A stretch of 64,000 bases of DNA. Source: Terrimonas sp964445775. Lineage in GTDB: Bacteria; Bacteroidota; Bacteroidia; Chitinophagales; Chitinophagaceae. The DNA lies in assembly GCA_964445775.1 (NCBI GenBank), contig CAYUMH010000006.1, forward strand, positions 25,258 to 89,257. Direction: 5' to 3'. Below, one piece after another: positions 51,516-61,200 of this stretch. Made by a program: the position numbers and the translations under genes. The notes beneath the pieces were generated by a model that ran no database searches, had not been told where the DNA came from, and saw nothing but the letters and a program-made list of their open reading frames with translations. How positions within the stretch are numbered: position 1 is the stretch's first letter; every line of letters begins with the position of its first letter.

Positions 51516-53729
51516 TTATAAGTTGTTATTGATGGCATCCTGCGTACGGTTAACACCCCAGCTTAAAAAGCAGCCGATAAAAAAGAAACGTTGTGCCGGC
51601 GGATTGATCGCCTGTTTATAACTGCCATCATGATTATAGTTATAGCCAAATACCTGGCGTGAATTAAGCACGTTGGTAATGCTGGCTACCAGTACCACAA
51701 AGGTTTTGGCCTTGGGATTGCCGGCCTGCGGCACATAGTTCATACTAAAGCCAAGATTATTATAGGGGATGGTTTTGCCACTGTCTTTTATTTCAAATTG
51801 GCTGCCGTTGTTTTGCATAAAGTAATAGGGTCGGCCGGTGGCGAAAGTATAAGTGAAATTGAAGCCGGTTTTCCATTTCATAATAAACTTTTTGGTTACC
51901 AGACTGGCCGTATGATCGGCTGCAAAATTGGGTTGTAATTTTTGCGGATAGTATAAGAAGTTTCTTTTGGTATCGAGGTAGGAATAACTGATCCAGTAAT
52001 CCAGTTCCTTAATTGTTTTTTTATCGCGCCAGAATATTTCAAAGCCCTGCGCATACCCTCTTCCGCCGGTATTAATAACCGGGAAGGTTTTTACCAACGC
52101 ATCATATTTTTTGTAAAAAGCTTCTACCCGGAATATTTGCAGGTCTGTCATGCGTTGCCAGTTAAGGATATAGTGGGTAGCCCTGGTATAATTAATATCG
52201 CGGGTCCATTGTAAAATATCATTTTCGGGCTTTTGGTAAAAGATGCCATAGGCAAAGCTCATCTGTGATGCTTTACCGGTTTTATAAGCCATGGATACAC
52301 GGGGCGCTATATTGGCTTTTTGTATAATGGATGAGTATTCAAACCTTGCGCCCAGTTTAAGTGCCAGGTCGTTGGTGGCATGAAGATCTGTTTCGGCAAA
52401 CACGCTGCTCAGGTTATCTTTTAACAGGCGGTCGATAGTATTGTACTTAACATGCGTATAGTTGTACCAGTGTTCGGCGCCAAAGCGTAACATGTTAATA
52501 CCCGTGAGTCTTTTTTCAAATACGGCTTTTACCTGTGATAATTGTTCCAGCCTGTTCAGTGCAAAATTGGTGGTATCAATATAATTATGCCCGGTAACGG
52601 TAGGTTGGTTGTTGGCATCTACTACCTGCATATTAATTAAATCCCTGTTGGTGCTGAAACTGGTGCCCAGTTGCATTTTCCAGCCATTGTTCAGGGTTTC
52701 GCGCCAGCTAAGGTTATTGTACCAGTTGGTATTGTCAACACCAAATGCGTTTTTAATTGAGAAGTCATCAATATTGGGCCGCCTTAAACCCATTTTGCCG
52801 GCCGAGAAAGTGGTATAATATTTTACCATGCCTCTTTTTGTTTTAAAACGGGCATTGGCATCGGCATTATAAAAACGGGGTTTTTTAAAGTAATCAGGTT
52901 TTTGTTTTACAACGGCAAAATAAGCGGACAGGTCGGTATAACCGACATTGACACCAAAGGAGGATTTTTTGGCTTTATCCACCTGCTGAAAGCCTCCACC
53001 CACAAAAACGGTGGATAGGGCGGCACTGGCTTCTGAACGTGTGGGCAGGTCCACACTTTCCAGTATGAGTGCAGAAGATAAAGCCTGGCCATATAAGGCA
53101 GAGTAACCGCCTGTGCTGAATACGGTTCCCTTAAATAAGTTGGGGGCAAATCTTCCTCTTGACGCGATATCGGGTACGCTGGTACCAAAGGGGTTATTGA
53201 CCAGCATACCATCGATAAACTGTTTGGTTTCGTAACCGGCACCGCCACGTACAAACAGGCCTTCCTGTTCGCCTACCTGCTGGGCGCCGGGTAAGGTTTT
53301 GGCTGCGGCCGTAATATCGGCATTGGCACCGCCTACGGTTACCACATCGAGGTTGGTGAGTACGGTGGCTGCCCTTTTCCTGTCGCTTGCTTCAAAAGAG
53401 CCGGCGGTAACGGTTACGGCGGATAACTCGGTTACTTCTTCCTTTAAGGTAAAGTTGATGCTGATATTTTCCGTTGCCAGGGTAATATTTTGTTCCGTGG
53501 TTTTATAACCAACACTTCTTACTTCCAGTACAAAACTCCCTTTTTCGGTGGTGGTGAAACTGAATTTACCGGATGAGTCGGTAATACCGCCATCATAAGT
53601 ATCTTTTAAGGTAAGGCTTGCCCCGATAACGGGTTTGCCCTTGGCTGTTACGTTGCCGGTTATTTTTACCTGGGCATAGGAAGCTCCTGAAAGCAGCAGC
53701 AGGCTGATGAAGGTGAATAGAATTTTCAT
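51516..53729 (-). CDS. TonB-dependent receptor with carboxypeptidase-like N-domain
   Basis: The 737-residue outer membrane receptor has a signal peptide (FISLLLLSGASYAQ) and a carboxypeptidase-regulatory-like domain (residues 20-95, GKPVIGASLTLKDTYDGGIT). A plug domain (AAKTLPGAQQVGEQEGLFVR) is followed by a beta-barrel. It is not paired with a SusD, so it is likely to import a small ligand such as a metal complex, cofactor or peptide. It is the first gene of an operon ending in a winged-helix regulator. The terminal strand reads FFIGCFLSWGVNRT, not a classic terminal Phe. Confidence 0.93.
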   Translation of the reverse strand: MKILFTFISLLLLSGASYAQVKITGNVTAKGKPVIGASLTLKDTYDGGITDSSGKFSFTTTEKGSFVLEVRSVGYKTTEQNITLATENISINFTLKEEVTELSAVTVTAGSFEASDRKRAATVLTNLDVVTVGGANADITAAAKTLPGAQQVGEQEGLFVRGGAGYETKQFIDGMLVNNPFGTSVPDIASRGRFAPNLFKGTVFSTGGYSALYGQALSSALILESVDLPTRSEASAALSTVFVGGGFQQVDKAKKSSFGVNVGYTDLSAYFAVVKQKPDYFKKPRFYNADANARFKTKRGMVKYYTTFSAGKMGLRRPNIDDFSIKNAFGVDNTNWYNNLSWRETLNNGWKMQLGTSFSTNRDLINMQVVDANNQPTVTGHNYIDTTNFALNRLEQLSQVKAVFEKRLTGINMLRFGAEHWYNYTHVKYNTIDRLLKDNLSSVFAETDLHATNDLALKLGARFEYSSIIQKANIAPRVSMAYKTGKASQMSFAYGIFYQKPENDILQWTRDINYTRATHYILNWQRMTDLQIFRVEAFYKKYDALVKTFPVINTGGRGYAQGFEIFWRDKKTIKELDYWISYSYLDTKRNFLYYPQKLQPNFAADHTASLVTKKFIMKWKTGFNFTYTFATGRPYYFMQNNGSQFEIKDSGKTIPYNNLGFSMNYVPQAGNPKAKTFVVLVASITNVLNSRQVFGYNYNHDGSYKQAINPPAQRFFFIGCFLSWGVNRTQDAINNNL

Positions 53730-53807
53730 TTTTTGTAGTAATGCAGAACAAATGTAAACTGGTTTATAATATAAACCAAATTTTTTGTTTTGCCTGTTCT
53801 ACTGTCC

Positions 53808-53918
53808 AAAGGCTGCCCGATTGCAATGGAAAGCCCGCAGGCCCGACGCAGGAGGGCTGAGGACTTGAAATGAAAAGCGGGGACAAAGCCGGGGAGTGGT
53901 ACTGCAGCTGACAGCCCC
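53808..53918 (+). repeat. Dispersed GC-rich repeat, copy A
   Basis: It starts AAAGGCTGCCCGATTGCA and ends with AAGCGGGGACAAAGCCGGGG and CTGCAGCTGACAGCCCC. The same landmarks occur inverted at 39959-40081. It fills most of the spacer between the receptor gene and the VanZ-like gene. Confidence 0.75.
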
Positions 53919-53926
53919 TGTTAGTA

Positions 53927-54436
53927 TTACTGATGCGATGCCAATTGCGTAAACTGGACTGTGTTTATTTCCCGTTTTTTGGAAAAAAGGTAGTGTACGA
54001 GCTGGCATATGCCATAGAACAGGGCGCCGCTTATACCGCCCAGGGAGTTTAATATAATATCATCCACATCAAAAACACCGCAGCCTGTATATAGCTGTAT
54101 GTATTCGAAACCCATACTTAAAAAAGTTACCGCAAACATGGATAGGATAATACCCCAGCGACGAAAGAGAAGGAAGGGTAGTAAGAAGCCGATTGGCATA
54201 AAGCCCAGTACATTGCCGGCAATGTTTTTAAATTTATACGCTGCACTTTTATTGCTGTAGTATATTTTGTTTATTGAAGCAAAGGGCGTGGTGTTCATAC
54301 CCATTTGCAGTTTGTTATTGGCCCGGTGTTGTACCTGGAAAGTGCCCGGCTCATTTTTAAATAAGATGAACCGGCAGAGTACCGCCATATTTATGATTAA
54401 CAGTACCCAGCCTGCTTTTTGTAGCAAATGTTTCAT
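53927..54436 (-). CDS. VanZ-like family membrane protein
   Basis: The 169-residue protein has four predicted membrane helices and the VanZ landmarks NIAGNVLGFMPIGFLLPFLL and GFEYIQLYTGCGVFDVDDII, then LNSLGGISGALFY. VanZ proteins are widespread and usually unrelated to glycopeptide resistance; their function is unclear. It is divergent from the LytS-type kinase gene. Confidence 0.92.
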   Translation of the reverse strand: MKHLLQKAGWVLLIINMAVLCRFILFKNEPGTFQVQHRANNKLQMGMNTTPFASINKIYYSNKSAAYKFKNIAGNVLGFMPIGFLLPFLLFRRWGIILSMFAVTFLSMGFEYIQLYTGCGVFDVDDIILNSLGGISGALFYGICQLVHYLFSKKREINTVQFTQLASHQ

Positions 54437-54575
54437 ACCTGTTGTGTTGTGGTTGATGGCTGTAAAATTGCCCGCCCGGCGATTTTTTTACAATTTGTTT
54501 CTGCAAACGGGCAAAATCTGTCTGCAAACAAAAATCTAAGCCTGTTTATTCTGCTGTGGAATTGTAGTTTTGCGT

Positions 54576-55592
54576 ATGCGCAACAGGTTCCTCCTTTTTA
54601 CGCTTTGTTTTATTGTTTATTACCTGCTGTTACATATAGCTTTTGGTTTTCCTGTGCTGGTACGGGAGGGCCTTAGCTTACGCATTTTTAAAAACATTGG
54701 TTTCTCTGATCTTGGATTTTCTTTTTTAACAGCAGCCGTGCCTTATATGGTGTTGCTGCGTTTTTATCCCTCTAAAAAATGGCTGGCATGTATCACCGGC
54801 ATACTGGCGGGTGTAAGCCTGGTATTTATCATGCGTTATGGTATAGCTGAAGTATTGGTATCACGGGGAGAGCATGCGGTATTACGTAACCCGGTGAGGT
54901 TGCGGACCTTTTTTAACCAGTATGTATTGTACATTATAGTGTACACGGTATATGGTATTGGTTTTTATTTTATCCGTTATGCTTATTTCCAGGAGCTGCA
55001 GCAGAAAGAGCTGGAACTGCAAAGCCGCCAGTCGGAATTATCTTTCCTGCGATCGCAGATCAACCCGCATTTCCTGTTCAATACGCTGAATAATATTTAT
55101 TCGCTGGTTTACCTGCAGTCGCCAAAAGCATTGGAAACCATTACCGGCTTTTCAGATATTATGCGGTACATGTTGTATGATTCTACCAGGGATGTTGCTT
55201 TAGCGATGGAAGTAACTTATATAGAAAAATATATTGGCCTGCAGCAATTGAAAAATGCCGAGCCGCCCACCGTGGTGTTTACAAAAAAAGGGGATATGGA
55301 ACATACTTACCTGCCTCCCTTACTGCTGATACCTTTTGTGGAGAATGCTTTTAAGCATGGTGAATTGTCCGGCCCGGATGATAAACTGGAACTGGCTGTT
55401 ACCAACGGGGATAAACAGACTGTTTTTTATTGCCATAATAAAATTGCGAATAGCAAAAAAGATGCGACCGGCGGCATAGGATTGAAGAATGTACAAAGAC
55501 GGCTGGAATTGTTGTTTCCGGGCAAACATGTGCTGGAAATTATCAATGGTCCTATTTATTTCACCGTAAAACTAAAGCTGGTACATGACTGA
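54576..55592 (+). CDS. LytS-type sensor histidine kinase
   Basis: The 338-residue protein has four membrane helices in its first 135 residues and a short coiled coil (FQELQQKELELQSRQSEL). The His_kinase domain has the phospho-acceptor in LRSQINPHFLFNTLNNIYSL (about residue 163), and a HATPase domain follows (LLLIPFVENAFKHG, then GGIGLKNVQRRLELL). ATG 54576 is used; TTG 54570 is an alternative. Its stop overlaps the start of the LytTR regulator gene by 8 bases. Confidence 0.94.
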   Translation: MRNRFLLFTLCFIVYYLLLHIAFGFPVLVREGLSLRIFKNIGFSDLGFSFLTAAVPYMVLLRFYPSKKWLACITGILAGVSLVFIMRYGIAEVLVSRGEHAVLRNPVRLRTFFNQYVLYIIVYTVYGIGFYFIRYAYFQELQQKELELQSRQSELSFLRSQINPHFLFNTLNNIYSLVYLQSPKALETITGFSDIMRYMLYDSTRDVALAMEVTYIEKYIGLQQLKNAEPPTVVFTKKGDMEHTYLPPLLLIPFVENAFKHGELSGPDDKLELAVTNGDKQTVFYCHNKIANSKKDATGGIGLKNVQRRLELLFPGKHVLEIINGPIYFTVKLKLVHD

Positions 55593-56295
55593 TGCATCCA
55601 TGATACGTTGTGCGGTAATTGACGATGAATTTTTATCGGTTGAGCTGATCAGCAATTATATCCGGCAGACACCGGGTTTGCAACTGGTAGCAGGTACTAC
55701 CAAAGCCGGGGAAGTGCTGCAACTGGTGGCCCAGGATGCACTGGATTTATTATTTGTGGATATACAAATGCCCGAACTGACAGGGATAGAGATCACCCGG
55801 CTGATAGGCAGAAAAGTGAAAGTAATTTTTACCACTGCTTATGCAAATTACGCGGTGGATGGGTTTGAACTGGATATTGCCGATTTTTTATTAAAGCCTG
55901 TAACTTATGAACGTTTTTTACTGGCAGTAGATAAAATAAAAAGCCGCATTACCGATACACAAGCGGTGAATACAGTTGTACCCGCCGATCATATTTTTGT
56001 TAAAACAACCTACCGTAATAAAAGGGTTAATTTCTCCGATATTTATTACCTGGAAGCTTTGCGGGATTATATTGGGTTTCATACAACAGGCGGCAAGTTG
56101 TTAACGCTGGATAGTATGCGTAACCTGGAAACCATTTTACCGGCTGAACAGTTTATCAGGATCCATAAATCTTACCTGATCAATAAAAGTAAAATTGATT
56201 TTATTGAGAAAGGCCATGTGGTGATTAACCAGGTGGCCTTACCCATTGGCAATGCTTACCGGGAAAGCTTTTTAAAGAGCGTGGGCCTGGGTTAA
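55585..56295 (+). CDS. LytTR-type response regulator
   Basis: The 236-residue protein has a receiver domain (D13-D14 in AVIDDEFLSVE, phospho-acceptor D59 in LLFVDIQMPELTG, Lys in FLLKPVTYERF). A C-terminal LytTR DNA-binding domain spans about residues 135-236 (IYYLEALRDYIGFHT, then FIRIHKSYLINKSKID). It is the partner of the overlapping LytS-type kinase. LytTR proteins bind paired direct repeats; I found no obvious target nearby. Confidence 0.95.
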   Translation: MTDASMIRCAVIDDEFLSVELISNYIRQTPGLQLVAGTTKAGEVLQLVAQDALDLLFVDIQMPELTGIEITRLIGRKVKVIFTTAYANYAVDGFELDIADFLLKPVTYERFLLAVDKIKSRITDTQAVNTVVPADHIFVKTTYRNKRVNFSDIYYLEALRDYIGFHTTGGKLLTLDSMRNLETILPAEQFIRIHKSYLINKSKIDFIEKGHVVINQVALPIGNAYRESFLKSVGLG

Positions 56296-56368
56296 TATTT
56301 TACAATTATATAGCAGCACTCATCATCCGGGTATCTCCCGGGCATATTTCTTTTGTTTTATACCCACA

Positions 56369-56686
56369 TTACCGGTAACGGTAATGAACTGATTCCTCTT
56401 TATGAAGTGAGTCCGTTAACTGTTGGATCAACTTATCCTGTTGATCAGCTGATGTTTTTTTATCACTCACTGTTTTCATAAGCGCAAACTCGGTTTGTGC
56501 GTACAGGGTAACAATGCCTGTCAGGAGTAAGCATAACACAAAAGGGCTGCCGGAAGGGCGTTTGGTGATGGGGTTCATATAAAAAAGTTTGTTGACAACT
56601 GATTTGACTACCTGCTGCTGAAGAAGGTTACAGGTGGCTGTAAATTGCCATGCTGCAAATAGTATAACGGTTAATAAAACCTTCAT
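56369..56686 (-). CDS. Small hypothetical secreted or membrane protein
   Basis: This frame encodes up to 105 residues. It holds two hydrophobic stretches: one at the extreme N-terminus (VLLTVILFAAWQFTATC) and one at residues 48-63 (PFVLCLLLTGIVTLYAQ). The second looks like a signal peptide for a protein starting at ATG 56578 (MNPITKRPSG), which would be 69 residues long with a charged helical C-terminus (DKKTSADQQDKLIQQLTDSL). Which start is used is not clear. No family is recognised. Confidence 0.5.
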   Translation of the reverse strand: MKVLLTVILFAAWQFTATCNLLQQQVVKSVVNKLFYMNPITKRPSGSPFVLCLLLTGIVTLYAQTEFALMKTVSDKKTSADQQDKLIQQLTDSLHKEESVHYRYR

Positions 56687-56745
56687 TTTATTTTACCGAT
56701 GCTGTTTACAACAATATTGCACAAGTCCGGAAGCTTTGCAGAAAC

Positions 56746-57033
56746 TTATTTTAAAACGATAAATAGTATGGCCGTAGCGGCGATAAGGATGGTATAAAGG
56801 TTAAAGGAAAGGAGTTTAAATTTTTCATCGAACCAGAACTTCAGTGCTATAAAGGGTACAATAAATAAAGCAGCCAGGGAGGGGAGCCATAACAGTTCAA
56901 AAATGGCGCCCAGGGGAGCAAAACTATAAACATCAACAGATTTACAAAGGAGCACAAAAATGGCTGCACCGGTGATAAGCAAAAATAGCATCCTGCTGAT
57001 GCGTTGTCTTTGTGAAATGGTGGATGCGAACAT
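56746..57033 (-). CDS. Small membrane protein, hypothetical
   Basis: This 95-residue product has three hydrophobic helices (RMLFLLITGAAIFVLLCKS, LWLPSLAALFIVPFIALKF and NLYTILIAATAILFIVL) with a basic N-terminus and no conserved motif I recognise. ATG 57033 is used; an in-frame TTG two codons upstream is possible. It follows the LytTR pair on the opposite strand and could be an independent transcript. Confidence 0.7.
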   Translation of the reverse strand: MFASTISQRQRISRMLFLLITGAAIFVLLCKSVDVYSFAPLGAIFELLWLPSLAALFIVPFIALKFWFDEKFKLLSFNLYTILIAATAILFIVLK

Positions 57034-57158
57034 AATCAATGGTTTAATACTACCCTCTTTTTTACAGTATAAAAAGGGTTAGAAACTACTCAATGAAGAT
57101 AGATAATTTGATATTATTATAAATGTTAATATTTTATTGATGCGTAATTTTTCACAGA

Positions 57159-57204
57159 TCGCTGTAAGCGATAGAATATATGCTGCGAAACCAGAGGTTT
57201 CGCA
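57159..57204 (+). repeat. Two-hairpin dispersed element, copy 2
   Basis: Hairpin TCGCT-GTA-AGCGA (57159-57171) overlaps the 11-mer GCGATAGAATA (57168-57178). A 5-base spacer and hairpin TGCGAAACC-AGA-GGTTTCGCA (57184-57204) follow. Same order, spacing and 11-mer as the copy at 40141, with compensating changes in the stems. Confidence 0.75.
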
Positions 57205-57249
57205 TAGCAGTGCTTAAAATACAAATTTTAGTATCACGGTTCTTCTCAG

Positions 57250-57275
57250 CCGGGTCTCTCGCAGAGGACCCGGCG
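57250..57275. promoter_or_regulatory. Strong hairpin upstream of ruvA
   Basis: GCCGGGTC and GACCCGGC enclose a 10-base loop in which CTC-GCA-GAG can pair further. There is no T run. It lies 108 bases before the ruvA start and may be a leader structure or another repeat. Confidence 0.45.
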
Positions 57276-57383
57276 TAAAGAATGGACAGGAACTACAGGT
57301 TGTTATCACGGCTCAACGCCTTAAAATCTTATTCCGGCGAAGACTTGTCCGCCCAAGCCGGTTTATACCTTAATTTCGCAACC

Positions 57384-57965
57384 ATGATAGCGTTTTTAAA
57401 AGGACAATTTGCCGTTAAAACCCCCGCCATGGTCATTATGGACGTAGGCGGTGTGGGTTATGAGCTGCAAATAAGTTTAAACACTTACTCACAGATACAG
57501 GGCCTGTCTTCAGGTCAGTTACTCACCCACCTGCTCATCAGGGAGGATGCCCATATTTTATTCGGCTTTTTTGACCAGGCCGAAAAAGATATGTTCCAGC
57601 ACCTGGTAAGTGTTTCCGGTATCGGGGCCTCTACTGCCAGGGTTATGTTGTCATACATGAAACCGGCCGAGGTAATTGCTGCCATTGTGTCGGGCGATAG
57701 TAAAACCCTGGAAAGCGTAAAGGGAATAGGTAAAAAAACGGCCGAAAGGGTGGTTTTGGAGCTCAAAGACAAGCTGGCAAAGCATCCTGTGGAAACAAAT
57801 ATTTTACCTGTGAAAAACAATACTTTGCGCCAGGATGCGTTAAATGCTTTGGTTACTTTGGGTATAGGCCGTCCGGCTGCCGAGCAGGCCCTCCAGAAGG
57901 TGCAGGCAAAAACACCGGATTTACCCCTGGAAGACCTGATAAAAGCTGTTTTACGTATCCTCTGA
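57384..57965 (+). CDS. ruvA: Holliday junction DNA helicase subunit RuvA
   Basis: RuvA binds four-way junctions and loads RuvB during recombination. The 193-residue protein has an N-terminal OB fold (MIAFLKGQFAVKTPAMVIMD, residues 1-20, and VGGVGYELQIS), two helix-hairpin-helix motifs (LVSVSGIGASTARVML and LESVKGIGKKTAERVVLELK) and the C-terminal RuvB-binding domain (QDALNALVTLGIGRPAAEQA). ATG 57384 gives the standard N-terminus; an in-frame ATG at 57282 adds an unrelated leader. sprA follows. Confidence 0.96.
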   Translation: MIAFLKGQFAVKTPAMVIMDVGGVGYELQISLNTYSQIQGLSSGQLLTHLLIREDAHILFGFFDQAEKDMFQHLVSVSGIGASTARVMLSYMKPAEVIAAIVSGDSKTLESVKGIGKKTAERVVLELKDKLAKHPVETNILPVKNNTLRQDALNALVTLGIGRPAAEQALQKVQAKTPDLPLEDLIKAVLRIL

Positions 57966-58248
57966 GACCAATGTTTTAAAGATAGCCTTTTGATTACCGG
58001 CTGCAGTACCCTGATCGGTCGTTCCATTTGCGCCCTGCCCCGACGAGCAGTGCGGAACTCGGGGACGCTCCGTTTGGCAGTAGTAAACCTGGTCATCATA
58101 CCGGCAATTAATAGTTTAAACTTTTGTGTTTACAGCAGGCGTAAACGAACCATAAAATTTAGGATAAGTTATAGCCGCCCATAATTGTGAAAACTAATTT
58201 TAAAGCATTGCCTCCCAGAAGATTTTTTTTCCGGAAACTAATTAGATT

Positions 58249-61200
58249 GTGAGAGACAACAACCAGAATTTGAACACTGCTCCTATAATTCGTACAGTGG
58301 TTACAATTTTTATATTGTTAACCTGCCAGTTTGCGTATGCAGGCTTTTTGCCTGGTAAAAATATTTTTGATACCGTACCCAAAGGAAACGACAGCCTACC
58401 TTACCCTTTACGCGACCGCTATGGCGATCCCTACAATAACCGTTACCGCAACAGCTTTGATTTAAAAGATACCGCTTTTGTAAAACGTACCATTGAGTAC
58501 GACCCAGTAACCAAAGAATATTATATCATTGAAAAAATAGGTGACCGGTATTACCGTTCGCCCATGACCTTTAGCATGGATGAATTCCTGCGTATGCAGG
58601 GCGAGGAGGATGAAAGGGAATACTTCCGTAAAAGATCACAATTACTCACTAATATGAACCGCCGGGGCTACAAACCCCGCTTCAATATCAAAAACGAATG
58701 GTTTAACCGCCTTATAGGTACCGGCCGTATTGATATTAAACCCTCGGGTTATGTGGACATGCTGGTGGGCTACCAGGGCCAGAAGATCAATAACCCAACT
58801 TTACCGGAAAGGGCAAGGCGTAACGGTGGTCTCGATTTTGACATGGACGCCCGTTTCCAGGTGGATGCCAATATCGGTGATAAACTGCGTTTACCCATTA
58901 ATTATAATACCGCTGCCAATTTTGAGTTTGAAAACCAGCTGAACCTGAATTACCTGGGTAAGGACGATGAGATCGTTAAACAATTCCAGCTGGGTAATGT
59001 GGCTTTTAACTCAAAAGGCACCCTGATACCCAGTGTTAACTCATTGTTTGGTGTACGTACCCAGTTGCAATTTGGTAAATTATTTGTAACCGGTGTATTG
59101 GCCAACCAGCGGGCGCAGCGCCAGTCCATGCAACTGCAGGGCGGGGCGGCTTCTATGGATTTCTCCTTACGTGCCGATGAATACGAGGAAAACAGGCACT
59201 TCTTACTCTCTCAATACTTCCGTAATAACTTTAATAATGCCATGAGCGACCTGCCCATTGTAAAATCGCCGGCTATTATTTTACGGATGGAAGTGTGGGT
59301 AACCAACCGTACCGGTGTAACAACTGATACCCGTGACGTAGTGGCTTTAATGGACTTGGGTGAAAATGCGCCTTTTAATCCAATCTGGGGTGGCAGTGCC
59401 GATGTAAGGGCATACAATAAAGCCAACTCACTATACAGCACTATTACTGCTAACCCGGCCAACAGGAGTTCATCCAATGTACAGAACTATTTATCGGGCC
59501 TGGGTATGACAGCTGTACAGGAGTTTGAAAAAACCTTTGCCCGCAAGCTGCAGCCTACCGACTACTACTTTAACCCGCAGATCGGCTTTTTATCATTGAA
59601 CCAGCCTTTACAGCCGGACGAAGTATTAGGTGTGGCCTTCCAGTATTCTTATAACGGTCAAACCCTGCAGGTGGGTGAGTTTTCGCAGGATGTGCCGCCG
59701 GATTCTACCGCTACTTCACAGAAAGTACTGTTCTTAAAAATGTTGAAAGCAACATCGCAGCGTACCAACCTGCCTATCTGGGACCTGATGATGAAAAACG
59801 TATACTCGGTAGGGTATGGCAACCTGGAGCGCCAGGACTTTACCCTGGATGTATTGTACGAAGAGCCGAGTTTAGGCGAAAAACGTTACCTGCCACCCAC
59901 CGATGTTGATCCTACTTACGAAGGACAACCGATTATTTCTTTACTAAGACTGGACCGGCTGAATAACCAGAACGACCCGCAGCCGGATGGCAAGTTTGAC
60001 TATATTGAAAATTATACGGTGATCTCGCAGATGAGCCGCATCATCTTCCCGGTGCTGGAGCCTTTTGGCCGCGACCTGGAGTATGTGTACAACTCACCGG
60101 CCATGCAGCAAAAATATTTGTACTATCCTTTGTACGATACCATCAAAGCCATAGCACAAACCTATGCCAACCTGAACAGGTTTAAAATCAAAGGCCGTTC
60201 TAAAACCTCCTCTGTAGGCGGTGGTGTGGGTGAATACCAGTTAGGATTTAATATTCCCAAAGGCTCGGTAAGTGTAACAGCCGGCGGACAGATTTTGCAG
60301 GAGAATATTGACTACGAGATCAATTACGACCTGGGAACCCTGCGGGTGATCAATCAATCCATTCTAAACTCCGGTGTGCCGGTGGATATTCAATATGAGA
60401 ACCAGGCCACATTCGGATTACAGCAAAAAAACTTTTTAGGTGTCCGGTTGGATTACCTGCATAATAAAAACCTGACCATTGGCGCCACTATGGCCCGGCT
60501 GGGTGAAAGGCCGTTTTTTGTGAAGCAGGCCTATGGCGAGGACCCGGTGAGGAATACCATGTTTGGTTTAGATGTGGATTACCGCAAGGATATTCCCCGT
60601 TTAACGAAATGGTTAAACAGGCTACCTTTTTACAGTAGCCAGGCCATGTCCTCTATTACAGGTTATGCCGAAGCTGCTTACTTAAAACCCGGTCATGCCA
60701 AACAGATCGGTAAAGGCAGCAGTGGCGTTATATTTATTGATGACTTTGAAGGTACCCGTGCCAATATTGACCTGCGTTTCCCTATCATCAGCTGGACATT
60801 GGCCTCTACACCGCAAATGTTCCCCGAAGCAACGTTGAATAATGATCTTGCTTACGGTTACAACCGTGCAAAACTGGCCTGGTATAATATTGAACCGGTT
60901 TTACAGGAAAAAAGTAATCCCAATAATCCATTGCGCAGCGACCTGAACGAGTTATCAAAATTTGAAGTGCGCCAGGTATTGCAACGTGAAATATTTCCTA
61001 ACCGTAGCCTCGATTTTGGCCAGGGCCTGTTAAATACTTTTGACCTGGCTTTTTACCCGCGTAACAAAGGTCCTTACAACTTTGAAACCCGTCCGGGAAG
61101 GATTGATGCCAATAACAGGTTAACAAATCCCAGCCAGGCATGGGGTGGTATCATGCGTAATATTGACCAGATAGATTTTGAGACCAACAATATTGAATAT

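Noticed and set aside
53799..54008. 69-codon frame on the minus strand
   Set aside because: It runs through the dispersed repeat and into the VanZ-like gene in another frame; no protein-like features.
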